From the NCBI GenBank assembly GCA_023525715.1, contig CM042010.1, positions 60,329,729 through 60,393,728 of the forward strand: 64,000 nt of DNA. The letters run 5' to 3'. The notes under the pieces are model-generated. The model searched no databases, was not told the DNA's origin, and saw only the letters and a program-made list of their open reading frames with translations. A program made the translations under genes and the position numbers. Shown here piece after piece: positions 1-12,935 of this stretch. The stretch is from Cichorium intybus (Eukaryota; Streptophyta; Magnoliopsida; Asterales; Asteraceae). Every line of letters starts with the position of its first letter. Positions within the stretch are counted from its first letter, which is position 1.

Positions 1-2043
<2,043 letters not shown>

Positions 2044-2113
<70 letters not shown>
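2044..2113. repeat. (TTA)n microsatellite
   Basis: About 23 TTA units. The foldback element 2114-3168 begins at its right end. ATTA follows the element's other end, so the element probably inserted into or beside this tract. Confidence 0.9.
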
Positions 2114-2114
<1 letters not shown>

Positions 2115-3168
2115 GGGAAATCTCCAATAAAGTCCCACTATTTTGGCCTAATTTATGAAAAAGTCCTAAATTAATTTTTATTTACAAAAAAGGACAGAAA
2201 ACCGGCTAATGTTTTCAATTTTGCCATTTTTAACCTTTTCAGCAGGTAACTACATGTTTTATCCTCAATAAAATCCTAATATTTTGGCACAGTTTACGGA
2301 AAAGTCCCAACATGTTTTATCTTTGATATAGTCCTAATATTTTGGTCCAATTTACGGAAAAATCCGAACATTTTGACTTAGTTTACTTGGAAAAAATTAT
2401 GTATTTTTACATGTATTTACGTCTTTAATACCGTATTTATACGTTTGAAAACTTATTTTTTACATATTTATACATGTATTTATTTAAAATACGTAAAAAT
2501 ACTTAATTTTTACGTAAATTAATCATCTAGTTCCGTGCAATTCAATTTTGTTCGGTTAATTTCTAGTCTGTCTAATCCCTGTAAGCAAACTTACCGAAAT
2601 ACATATCCGTCATTTGAATTAAATACATGAATAAAACGTAACTTTTACGTATTTATACGTTTATAAAAGGTGTTTATACATCGTTTTTACTTTTTACGTA
2701 TTTCTGACGTATTTTTTTAATTAATCATCTAGTTCTGTGCAATTCAATTTATGTTTTTTACGTTATTAAATACATTATTTTTACGTATTTTTTATAAATA
2801 CGCAAAAATACATTTTTAAACATATAAATACGTTATTAAAAACGTAAATACATGTAAAAATACTTAATGTTTTCCAAGTAAAACTGATTTAAAATGTTGG
2901 GACATTTCCATAAACTGGGCCAAAATATTAGGACTTTATTGAAAATAAACATGTTGGGACTTTTCTGTAAACTGGGCCAAACTATTGGGACTTTGTTGAA
3001 GATAAAACATGTAGACTTTTCACGTGACAAGGTAACCTGCTGAAAAGGTTAAAAGGGGCTAATTTGAATACATTTGCCGGTTTTCTGTCCTTTTTTGTAA
3101 ATAAAAATTAATTTGGGACTTTTTCATAAACTAGGTCAAAATATTGGGACTTTATTGGAGATTTCTCT
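2114..3168. mobile_element. Long foldback (terminal inverted repeat) element, non-autonomous
   Basis: The left end AGGGAAATCTCCAATAAAG and the right end read from the opposite strand, AGAGAAATCTCCAATAAAG, start inverted arms. The arms stay alignable for several hundred bases, so the element is nearly one hairpin with imperfect arms of about 500 bp. Each arm contains degenerate internal repeats of an AATAAAGTCCTAATATTTTGG-like block and a stretch rich in TACGTATTTATACG-type motifs. ATTA flanks both ends, but the neighbouring TTA repeat makes the target duplication ambiguous. No transposase is encoded. A TTA target would suit a PIF/Harbinger-type MITE (established preference), but the arms are unusually long. 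A truncated relative lies at 41258-41560. Confidence 0.75.
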
Positions 3169-3592
3169 ATTATTAATGTAGAATGATGGTATGGTTAATA
3201 TATAATGTTATGGTTTCCTTTTCTAGCACTTATGATAACGGAAAATAAAGGAAAATTTGAAGATCACAAGTGGTTTCTCTGGGTCTTAGGTTACACGGTG
3301 TGGGTGTCGGTGGCACCCATTGCACGTAAGCAAAGGAGACGAGATAGAGAAAGAAGATTCAGTCGCGGGGTGGTGCCGACAATAAGAAGAAGAGACAGAG
3401 AAGAGAGAGAGTAGCTGCACCAACAATGCCGATAGGAAGAGTTTTTTTGCTGATGTCGCTACCACGGGGCGCTGTTGCTGCCGACATAGGCAATCCCATA
3501 CCGTTTAGCCTTAAAAGGATTTTTTTATGACTCCCTTTTTATCTAAATGTGTTTTTAATCTGTTTAATGATATGAGTGGTTGGTGAGTACTA
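3169..3592. other. Intergenic DNA left of Copia-1
   Basis: Contains an arginine-rich open frame at 3205-3414, with runs such as RRRDRERRF, and a locally GC-richer stretch to about 3510. There is no start context, homology or partner exon I can recognise, so I do not call a gene. Ends in TACTA (3588-3592), the target duplication of Copia-1. Confidence 0.4.
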
Positions 3593-3795
3593 TGTCAAAC
3601 AGAATACAGATGCGAAAGGGAAGAAATCTTCCGATGTTTTTCATATATTGAATAGCACAATCGTTACACAATTTATACATGAATGGAATTACCAACGTAG
3701 CCTACTATACAGCCTAAAACTTAGGATCTTAAAGGGATAATCTACACAACAAACAAAGCTACAATTCTGATCTTATCTACTTGCTCTCGCCAACA
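3593..3795 (-). repeat. Copia-1 3' LTR
   Basis: 203 bp, matching 8133-8335 except for one transition. Ends with the inverted TG...CA dinucleotides. The stop codon of pol lies 7 bp inside it, next to the polypurine tract. Confidence 0.96.
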
Positions 3796-3806
3796 CTCCC
3801 CCTCAA
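3796..3806 (-). promoter_or_regulatory. Copia-1 polypurine tract
   Basis: On the minus strand this reads GCTTGAGGGGGAG immediately before the 3' LTR. It is the usual plus-strand primer of LTR elements and overlaps the pol stop codon. Confidence 0.85.
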
Positions 3807-5222
3807 GCTGGAGAATGTATATCCATCATTCTCAGCTTGTCAAGAGAGCAATGAAATACTCTTGCACAAACCGCCTTCGTTAACATGTCTGCAAGTTGAT
3901 CTTTGGAGTTTACATGAGGTAGTTCCACAGTTCTCTTCTCCAGATGGTCCTTGATAAAATGTCTATCAATTTCCACGTGCTTCGTCTTGTCGTGGTGTAC
4001 TGGATTGTTTGCAATTCTTACTGCAGCTTCATTATCACAGTACAATTTCATAGGGAACTTTTGTTCAATACCAAGATCACGAAGTATTCGTTTTATCCAT
4101 AACAACTCACAAATGCCGTGTACCATGCCTCTGAATTCTGCTTCAGCACTTGACCTTGCAACCACCTTCTGTTTCTTACTTCTCCACGTAACAAGATTCC
4201 CACCAACAAAGGTGAAGTATCCTGATGTCGACTTTCCATCACTCCGGTCTCCACCCCAGTCTGCATCAGTGTACCCACATACTCCATGCCCTTTATTTCT
4301 TCCAAAAAACAATCCTTTCCCTGGTGAAGATTTGAGATACTTCAAAATTCGGTACACAGCTTTCATATGATCCTCACTTGGCGACTGCATAAATCGACTC
4401 ACCACACTAACGACATAGGCAATATCTGGTCGTGTAAGAGATAAGTAAATCAATTTTCCTACAAGTCTCTGATATCTCTCCTTATTCGTTGGAATTTGAT
4501 CAGGCACCATGGATAGCCTATGATTAACTTCAATTGGTGTCTCTACCGGTCGGCAATCTAACATCCCAGTCTCTGCGAGTAAATCCAACACATACTTCCT
4601 TTGGCACATTGAAATTCCAGTCTTGGACCTAGCCACTTCTATTCCCAAAAAATACTTCAACTGCCCAAGATCCTTGAGTTCAAACTCATTTTCCAGCAAT
4701 GTTTGAAGTTTCTTCATCTCATCTGGATCATTTCCAGTCACTACCATGTCATCTACATACACAATTAAGGCCGTAATCTTCCCATTGTTCTTGACAAACA
4801 AGGTGTGATCAGCATCACTTTGTTTGTACCCAATCTTCCTCATGAACTTCGAGAAACGACCAAACCATGCCCGTGGTGATTGTTTTAATCCATACAAAGC
4901 TTTTTTCAGCTTGCATACTTTTCCGCTACACTTAATGCCGGGTGGTGGATCCATATAAACTTCTTCCTCTAAGTAACCATTTAGAAACGCATTTTTTACA
5001 TCAAATTGTTTGAGTGGCCAATCTTCATTTGCCGCAATGGAGACGAGGATTCGAATCGTATTCATCTTTGCTACCGGTGCGAATGTGTCTCCATAATCTA
5101 TTCCATACTTCTGCGTGTACCCCTTCGCCACAAGCCTTGCTTTATATCGATCTATGTTCCCCTTTTCATCGAGTTTTACCGTATAAATCCACCTACACCC
5201 CACAGTTTTCTTTCCCGGGGGA
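3803..5222 (-). CDS. Copia-1 pol, reverse transcriptase and RNase H part
   Basis: A continuous minus-strand frame encodes a copia reverse transcriptase followed by RNase H. Visible marks are the opening block GCRWIYTVKLDEKG, LVAKGYTQ, the catalytic YVDDMVVTGND, and RNase H motifs YTDADWGGD, RSSAEAEF, DNEAAVRIANNP and HVEIDRHF. It ends at a TGA beside the polypurine tract. The open frame extends upstream to 5290, but residues before about 5222 are out of register with the family. A one-base loss in a run of C (about 5213-5222) separates this part from the upstream frame. RT and RNase H look otherwise intact. Confidence 0.93.
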
Positions 5223-5853
5223 GTTTCACTAGATCCCACGTGCAATTCTTTTGTAAGGCATCCATTTCTTCGTTCATCGCTTTCTTCCACTTCGTGTCTT
5301 TCATGGCCTCCTGTACGCTATCTGGAATGACGACGGAGGATAGCTCTTTGACTAATAAAGCGTGAGAATCTGCTAGACGATGTTGTGACACAAAACTGCT
5401 GATCGGGTACTTGGATTTTGCCTTGAGATCTGCTATATATTGCTTCTTTGGCACCCCGCGATTCACTCTAGCTGGCAGTCTTTGCTCAGGTCTTGTTTCG
5501 TGTTCCTGCAAAATAGTAGTAGAGATGGTCTCTGGAGTGTTAGTTAAATCGGGAGCCACTTTATCCCTTTGGTGAGATAAGGAGTCAGAGGTGGTGGCGG
5601 TTGTACTATTTAATAGATCTTCCTCCGGTATTTCCGTTTCAGTTTCATCATTCATTTCATCTTCTATACCTTCATGGTCATCTAAGTGGTGCTCTTCGTC
5701 TTCAATATTGATATCTGGTTGTACATTTTCATTTGGATCTTCTTCAGGATCGATATTAAATTCGTCATCCAAATCCCCACTTTGGTGATGTGTATTCGCT
5801 TCTCTTTGTGACTCCCCCTGACGCGGAGACTCATCTCCAAAGTAGGGTTCTAG
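5176..5853 (-). pseudogene. Copia-1 pol, linker between integrase and reverse transcriptase
   Basis: Continues the gag-integrase frame after an in-frame TAA at 5854-5856, and is itself open to the frameshift near 5217. The first half is acidic and low in complexity (clusters of D and E), typical of the variable region after copia integrase. The second half enters the start of the RT domain (block EEMDALQKNCTWDLVKLP). After the C-run deletion the frame runs into unrelated residues and stops at 5176. It belongs to one polyprotein with its two neighbours. Confidence 0.85.
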
Positions 5854-8076
5854 TTAATGAAATGCCACATCTCGAGTCACATAGACTTTGTTATCTATAG
5901 GGTCAAAGCATCTATAACCCTTTTTCTGATCAGCGTATCCAATAAACATGCATCGAATTGCTCTAGGTTCAAGTTTCCCCATATTTTGATGGACGTATGC
6001 ATTGCATCCAAATACACGAGGTTCAAGGCCATCACTTTCAGGTAATTGTGTGAGCTCCTGCATTTTTTGTAATGGAGTTTTGAATTCTATCACCCTTGAG
6101 GGAGTTCTATTCATCAAGTACGCAGCGGATCTTACAGCTTCTCCCCAGTACTTTCGTGGAACTCTCATATCAAATAGTGAAGCTCTCACTATTTCAAGAA
6201 TTTGCCTGTTTCTTCTTTCCGCTAGGCCATTCTGTTGGGGTGATCGAGCACAAGATGTCTGATGGTGGATATTATTGGATCTACAAAACTGTTTCATTCG
6301 ATGGTTTATGTATTCACCACCGTTATCCGATTGTAAGGTGTGGATTTCTTTTCGATACACAAATTTAACCAGGTGATACAATTCAATGAAAGCTTCATAT
6401 ACTTCATCTTTGGTTTTTAATAGTGATATCCAGATCATTCTTGTGCATTCATCAATGAATGTCACAAAATATTGAGCACCATTCGGAGTAGGTACTTTAG
6501 CTGGGCCCCATACATCAGAGTGAATCACCATAAATGGAACAGTAGTTTTATTATTGCTTTGAACATAAGACACTTTCTTATTCTTTGCTAACTCACACAC
6601 CCCACATTTAAACTCACTGTTCATTACATTCAAAAACAAATTCGGTTTTAACTTCCTAAGGTAACTAAATGATAAATGTCCGAGTCTTCGGTGCCACAGC
6701 CATGCCACGGACTTATTAGTTTGCTTTATTCCGGTGTTAAGGGCCTGACTTCGATAATTTTCTTCAAGGTAGTACAACCGCCCCCGCCTAATACCATAAC
6801 CAAGAATCCGATGGGTCACTATATCCTGAAATACACAGTCATTTGGCCAAAATATTACATAACAGTTCAAGGCTTCGGTAATTTGACTAACGGATAACAA
6901 GTTTGAAGAGAGAGATGGGACAACTAGAACCGAGTCAAGATCCATAGAGCTTGACAACTTAACAGGTCCTTCACTTGTTACTGGAGCTAGACCTCCATTT
7001 GCTGTATGTATACTTGGCTGTTTTGGGTTGTATTTAATCGTTAATTTCGATGGATCATTGACCATATGGTCAGTCGCCCCCGTATCTATAATCCATGTAT
7101 TATTCTGAGTAGGATTAGGTTTTGACATACCAGTATTTGTAGAAGTGTGGGCTGCAATTGGGATGTTAGGTTCGTCTACAGGTGTCACAGTCGCCACCGT
7201 GGCTTGACTGACCTTCTTCCGTGGTTTCTTGGTGAAGTCCCACCATTCTGGATAGCCAATGATCTCGTAACATCGGGCTTTGGTGTGTCCCTCTTCTCCA
7301 CAGTGTGTACATGAAAGCGAGTTGCTTTTGTTGTTTGAATTCCTTCCTTTCTGAGGGCGATTCCGGGTGGCTAAGTTAACCATACTATCTGGTTCAACTT
7401 TTTGTTCCTCCATGCTTTGCCTCTGACTATAATCCTTCCTGATATAAGCGTAGCAGGATTCCAAGGACAGTGGAGGATCTTTTCTGAGAACCTCACTACG
7501 TGCCTGACTGAATTCGGAGTCAAGGCCGGCAAGGAATATATGTACTCGGAAACGAGACATAATATTGTTTGCTAAGACAGCCTCTTCCACCGATTCTTCC
7601 TGTGAGGCAAGGCGAGTATCGATTTCCTGAAATATACTCACCAATTCATTGTAGTAGGCTGATAGGGCACGTCCAGCTTGAAGGGTATTGAAAGACCTTC
7701 TATTTAACTCAAACAGTTGAGTTTCGTCTGACCCATCATAAAAAGTTTTGCTCACTGCCTCCCAAATTTCTGCTGCGGTCTGGAGTCTAATAAATCGGCG
7801 AATTAGCGATGGGGACATAGAGTCGATCAACCAACTCTTGACCCGATTGTTGTCGATAAGCCAAGTTTCAATCTCCTTCTCCCCTGCGTCAGGTTTCGAC
7901 GTTTTTCCGGTGATATATCCGGATTTGTTTCGTGCCCCTATTCTCATCTCCATTAGCTAAGACCATAAGGGGTAGTTCGTTTCATCAAGAATAACTCCTC
8001 CTATTGGAAACGGAGCATCTTGGACATTGTGAACAATGACCTGTGAAGGATTTGATGATTGTCCTTTATCGCCCAT
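5854..8076 (-). CDS. Copia-1 gag-protease-integrase part
   Basis: Starts at the ATG 8076-8074 about 45 bp inside the primer binding site. An in-frame TAG at 7959-7957 (codon 40) cuts it, and the long open part runs from 7953. Domains in order are a copia Gag with a retroviral zinc knuckle (CTHCGEEGHTKARC, about 7310-7270), an aspartic protease site WIIDTGATDH, the GAG-pre-integrase block (LWHRRLGHLS) and the integrase core with HSDVWGP, QSDNGGEY and SPQQNGLAERRNR. It stops at TAA 5856-5854 just after the integrase C-terminal YVTRD block. Family members read through both stop sites, so these are inactivating point changes. The key catalytic residues are otherwise present. Confidence 0.93.
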
Positions 8077-8120
8077 TCTTCAATTCTTCAATAATTCGAT
8101 GGATTTAATGGATCAGTATT

Positions 8121-8132
8121 GCTCTGATACCA
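8121..8132 (-). promoter_or_regulatory. Copia-1 primer binding site (tRNA-iMet)
   Basis: The minus strand reads TGGTATCAGAGC directly after the 5' LTR, complementary to the 3' end of initiator tRNA-Met, the usual primer of plant copia elements. Confidence 0.93.
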
Positions 8133-8335
8133 TGTCAAACAGAATACAGATGCGAGAGGGAAGAAATCTTCCGATGTTTTTCATATATTGAATAGCACAA
8201 TCGTTACACAATTTATACATGAATGGAATTACCAACGTAGCCTACTATACAGCCTAAAACTTAGGATCTTAAAGGGATAATCTACACAACAAACAAAGCT
8301 ACAATTCTGATCTTATCTACTTGCTCTCGCCAACA
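8133..8335 (-). repeat. Copia-1 5' LTR
   Basis: 203 bp. On the minus strand it carries TATAAAT (8211-8217) as a likely TATA box, so transcription would start shortly after and run into gag. One base differs from the 3' LTR. Confidence 0.96.
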
Positions 8336-8504
8336 TACTAGTACTTCAGCAACTAAACGATCTACAAAACTCGATCAACATAAATGGGAGGAGGTCATAA
8401 TGTCATCTTTTTTTTTAATAAAAAAGCTACCTAAGCAGCAAAAACCTGTTAATTTGTATTTCTTCTAAGAAAAAGTGTGCCAATTGGATGGTTTAATTAG
8501 AAAA

Positions 8505-8790
8505 CACTATTAGAAAAAGACTTGTAATGACATAAATTGTATGTCAATAAAGGTTATTGATGACAAACAAATATATGTTATTGAAAAATGTGTCATAAAT
8601 GAGAGACATCATACATTTCTATGTGGTAAATATATGACATACAATTACGACATACGTTCACGATATACAATTTACGACATACATTTATGACCCACATTTT
8701 GTATGTCATAATTTATGATTTAAAAAAAAACATAATAGACATTCTATGACATTTAATTACGACAGACAATTTGTATGTCATGATTTTACG
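8505..8790 (+). mobile_element. CACTA-type transposon terminus with subterminal repeats
   Basis: Begins with CACTATTAGAAAAAGACTT, matching the CACTA...AGAAAA termini of plant En/Spm-like elements. It continues with at least eight copies, on both strands, of a motif around GACATAC / GTATGTC within 290 bp. Repeated subterminal transposase sites of this sort are the hallmark of CACTA elements. I cannot find the opposite terminus or a transposase, so this is probably a truncated end or small derivative. Confidence 0.6.
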
Positions 8791-9079
8791 TTTTTATAAA
8801 TATATTTTTTTCTAGATTTACTAAAATTCAAATTAAATCGCATTTAATGTCATGAAACAAAATATATTATTTTGTTCAAGTTTTATTATGCTTCCGTTGC
8901 TTCTACAAAAATGGTTTATAAACCGACTTGAACAAAACCCAACAGCATTATCATTAGCACACTGCACACTTATTTTGAGTATCAAAAAAAATAAAGGATT
9001 ATAAGGCTATCGGTGTAGAGGGTGCGGGGTGCGGGGAAAGCACTTTTCCTTGAGGGGAACACCCCCTCCCCCTGAGAGA
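8791..9079. other. AT-rich spacer with a G/C run
   Basis: No gene seen. Positions 9018-9090 contain short G-rich and C-rich runs (GGGTGCGGGGTGCGGGG, then C runs), unusual in this AT-rich setting, with no assigned function. Confidence 0.35.
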
Positions 9080-9420
9080 TCCCCTCACTTTTGCTCATCA
9101 CAAGGGAGTTTAGTACAAAGGAAGATTTTCAAAATTCAACATCGTCCTGGCCACTTCGCATAATGATCTGTTTTGTCGTTCAACAACTCTGTTTTGTTGA
9201 GGAGTGTAAGGAGAAGAAAAATTATGAGTTATCCCTTTCTCTTGTAAGAATGCTTCAAAGCTTGATTCTTGAATTCTGTTACATTATCACTTTGGATTTT
9301 CCTCACAGATTTCTTCAGAAGTAGTTCAATATGTTTTATGAAGTTGATCATCTCTTTTCCTGCAAGAAAAAGATATGTCTGTCCATAGACAAAAATGACC
9401 AAAGAGAGCTTTTAGGAAAA
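9080..9420 (-). pseudogene. Decayed copia integrase fragment
   Basis: Translating the minus strand across frameshifts gives recognisable integrase core pieces: RKIQSDN, then THNFSSPYTPQQN, VVERQNRSL and EVARTML. These are the second catalytic Asp region and the conserved PQQNG-VERKNR segment of Ty1/copia integrase. Several frameshifts and stops make it a relic. The sequence type differs from Copia-1. No LTRs for it are visible nearby. Confidence 0.7.
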
Positions 9421-10581
9421 AATAAACACCATCTTAGTGATAAGTGTTGGTTGGCTAGAAATTCCATTTGAAAATGTTTCACAATCCATTTATATGTGAT
9501 GATGGTGCCTATTTTGAAACTTCTTGAGCAACAATGTTTACTGACTGAGAATTTTATTTGAATTGTCTATTCCATTTCACTAGTCCGAGAAGCCTACAAC
9601 TTAAAAGGTCAATGAACTTTATAAATCCCTTTACCACATCTCACCAGCAATTTACAATGTTAATTTTCTACAACCAGAGTCTATAAAAAATTGCCACAAC
9701 ATAGTCCTATAAGCATTCTTTCAATTGACTTGGATATTCAAATCTCATTCCTAAAAATGTTTTTATCGGCTTCTAATGTTGGTTAGGATCATAGACATGA
9801 AAGTATAGTTTTTCATAATTTCCACGGTCACAAACTACATCATACTCGATTACGTCTTCCTTGGCTTCACCACCATAACAATGTTTACATAATAGTTTAT
9901 CATTTGTTGTGTTGTTAAAAGATGGATTTACATCTTATTTTAAGGCATGCTTGAAGAGAATGTATTTTACTGAAATTGAATACTCAGGCTCATCATCTTC
10001 TTCAGGCAATATGGCGATTTCATTAAACTCTATGGGTACTGCTTCATCACAAAATCCACTCAAACAAAGGCATGTTAAACTGATCCACATAAATTGACAT
10101 CGTACTTCCAATTGTATAACCATAGTCAACAAATCAAATTTGATCTACATCATCTCCCATTTTTCTTAACTCTTGTGATAGACTTTCCCCAGGCACACAA
10201 AAGTACAAAGCATCACATCAATCACTAATCGCTTTTTTAGTCCATCCTTCAAATATTTGATATTAAGTTCTTGGAAGTTGAAATTTTCTACTCTATTAGT
10301 CGTAGCATCTAGATCTTATAGAGGATTAGGAACGAAATAGACGTTGTAGTTGATTTACACTGAAATGTCACCTTTGATCATACTTTGAGACTTCATTGTT
10401 GTGAAATTGGTGTTCCAACAACGAAATAACTAGGATTTTCTCCAAATATTCTTGAAATCACACATTGTATCTTAAACACACTAAAAAATCAACGATTCTA
10501 ATAACTAGTTGAGAGAAAAGATAGAGGGTTTTGGTTGGGGTATGGCTCTAAAGGTGATCTGACTCTCCGCCAAGTCCCCAT

Positions 10582-10583
<2 letters not shown>
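9421..10583. other. Probable extension of the decayed retroelement, unresolved
   Basis: No long frame with recognisable domains. An acidic stretch (PEEDDEPEYS) on the minus strand near 9985-10010 resembles copia linker regions, but the match is too weak to call. Confidence 0.3.

Positions 10584-10625
<42 letters not shown>
10584..10625. repeat. Poly-A tract of 42 bases
   Basis: An uninterrupted A run. There are no flanking duplications or upstream SINE/LINE features I can recognise, so I annotate it only as a homopolymer. Confidence 0.9.
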
Positions 10626-10628
<3 letters not shown>

Positions 10629-11676
10629 TAAAACGACATCGTTTAAGCCTACATCAGGTGTTAAATCGGTTTCATTTTCACGCCAGAGAGCCACATGGAC
10701 CCACATGTCATGTTGCAACCTGAAAACTGGTCGGAACTTGCTCCAATGGTTAGATGATGACAAATTTAAAACATTAAAGTTTACATTAGCACGATTTGCT
10801 GTTTAGCGATTGAATTGAAACATTCATTACCAACTTTATCAAATATTCTAAATTTAAAATATAACATAAATAAATTGGTTGAAACTGCCTCTTTGAAATT
10901 GCAATAATAAGCTCACAAGCGTCGAGGGACCGATTCAAGATTTTGATAATTTATCTTGATTCTCATAGACATGTTCTCAATACAGTTTTCATCATTAGAC
11001 TACTCGCAGATTTTGTCTTTATTTTATACTTGCTTTGAGGCGTATGTCTTTTAACATTAGAGCATCTAATAGATTTATGATTTTAATATATGTGTTTTTC
11101 TCTCGTATACATTCCTTATAAATCTATATCCTTCATCAATAATCATTAACCTGTTTAGGTCGTCACTTTAGTTTTTTATTTGTCTTGATATATACCGAAA
11201 GCAAATTTATTTATTATATCTAATAAATGAAATTTAACTCTATTATACTTTATTTATTAAAGAATTATATATTATTGTAAAACAAAATTTGATTATAGAG
11301 AGATGAGTTGTATTCGCTATGTTTTTGGAATGTAAATTGGAACATAAATCATGACGATACGAAATTTCAAAAAATGATGCAAAATGGACAATAAAATAAT
11401 TACAACTTATATGTTAAAAGTCACAAAAACAATTATAAAAAAAGCATGTATGAATGAGGACTTTTGAGGGAGAATTATGGTTATGCCGACGGTTGTTTAT
11501 CTGAAAATAAAATGATTATTAGTGAATGTTGATGTATAAAAGTTATATCTAATATACTGTTGTGATATTATGAGGTAATTATATATTACAACATAATAAA
11601 AATAATTTAAATAATTATTACACATAAAATAATAATAATAATAATATTTATTGATAATAATAAAAGAAAATATAAT

Positions 11677-11718
<42 letters not shown>

Positions 11719-12675
11719 TTGCAATAAAAAATATCAAAATAAGAGAGATGCAATAAGTAACAAGAAGAATGTAATAAATAAAAATAAAAAAGAATTAATT
11801 TAAATGGAGAACAATTAGTTTGATTGATTTAAAAGATAAAATTGATAGATATGATAACATTTTTTTATTACTTTATAAGTTTTTTCAATAAAAAATATTG
11901 GACTTAAATTAAAAGCAAATACAACAAACTCCTTCAATTCAATTTACTCTCGTATTACTTTTATGGTTTCGTATGAACGTATGTGATTCTCAGTTTCTCA
12001 CTGTCGGTTCATTACTTCATATATAAATATTTTTCATTTTTGTTTTTACCTGATATTATTAATTTTACTTTTATATTTCTTTTTTTGGCAATACATATCA
12101 ACCTTTTTTAGTGGGCTGGGTTCACGTGCCCCACAAAGTATAGAAAAATAGGAATGTGGGCCAGGGGCATAAGGCCCACTATTGTGACAGAATTCTGGTC
12201 TGAGTACAACCCACATGGTATCATGTGCCCTATACCTTAAAAGTCCAAGATAAGTACGGTTTATACGGTCTCCACGTGCCATATGGCAGATTAAATTGAG
12301 AGCTATAGGATGTTGTACCTTCTTCAAAAATACTTGTACAAAACATAAAAGGTGAGTCCTATCTAGATTCACACCATTGTGGTTGTGGGTTGGATCTCAT
12401 AAACTTTAAATATAATCTTTAATAATTGAAACATTTTATAAATTGTATACTTACGTAATACATAATACAGGTTTTAGATTTAGTACATGTTTGAGAGAAA
12501 GAAGATAGAATTAGAGAAAGGAAATTGAATTTTTTTTTTGTTTAATATTGAGAATAAAAATTTTCTTTTTTTGTTTTTAATTCTTAATTTTAACTGAGAA
12601 ACGGTAAGAATTGTCAATGCAAAAATAAAACAAAAAAACAGAGAATAAAAAAATCTGATTCTCTTTCTCGGTGCC
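10626..12675. other. AT-rich intergenic DNA with simple repeats
   Basis: Contains an (ATA)n microsatellite at about 11682-11716. At 12046-12372 a minus-strand open frame has no recognisable domain and looks like repetitive non-coding DNA. No gene is supported. Confidence 0.4.
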
Positions 12676-12935
12676 AACATCCACCACTACAGTCATCGAT
12701 CACCACCGCCGCCACCCACCACCACAACCACCCACCCACCACCAGCACCACCTCTATCGCCACCACTCCATTGTCACCACTACCCATCGTCGCCACCATC
12801 ACCATCACCCACCACCACTACCTCCACTGCCATCACCATCCCCTACACCGTCATCCACCACCACCGCTACCACCCACCGCCACTGTCACTACGCACCAAT
12901 ACCCATAGTCATCGCCACCACCACTACAAGAGCAT
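12676..12935 (+). repeat. Degenerate (CAC/ACC)n minisatellite-like tract
   Basis: A 260-bp C- and A-rich stretch of CACCAC, CCACC and ATCACC units on the plus strand. It is strikingly GC-rich between AT-rich flanks. Open frames through it encode low-complexity His/Pro/Thr runs, so I do not treat them as genes. A GTACATGTTTGAGAG-like block at 12484 and a TACCAAACATACC-like block at 13038 may be weakly inverted ends of an element around it. Confidence 0.6.

Larger units (their letters stand above)
3593..8335 (-). mobile_element. Copia-1: nearly complete Ty1/copia LTR retrotransposon
   Basis: A 4,743-bp element on the minus strand with 203-bp LTRs (3593-3795 and 8133-8335), both TG...CA. It is flanked by the 5-bp duplication TACTA at 3588-3592 and 8336-8340. 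The primer binding site (8121-8132) directly abuts the 5' LTR, and the polypurine tract lies at 3796-3806. Internal order is gag, protease, integrase, reverse transcriptase, RNase H, which defines Ty1/copia. The LTRs differ at one base that I can see (A at 3616, G at 8156), so insertion was recent. The single frame carries two stop codons and one frameshift, so this copy cannot make its polyprotein. The short LTR and gag type suit the Ale/Retrofit-like copias, but clade needs a tree. Confidence 0.97.

Noticed and set aside
5006..6368. Plus-strand frames across Copia-1
   Set aside because: They are antisense shadows of the copia polyprotein.
10584..10625. Poly-A as the tail of a retroposed gene or SINE
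   Set aside because: No flanking duplication, pol III boxes or coding similarity upstream.
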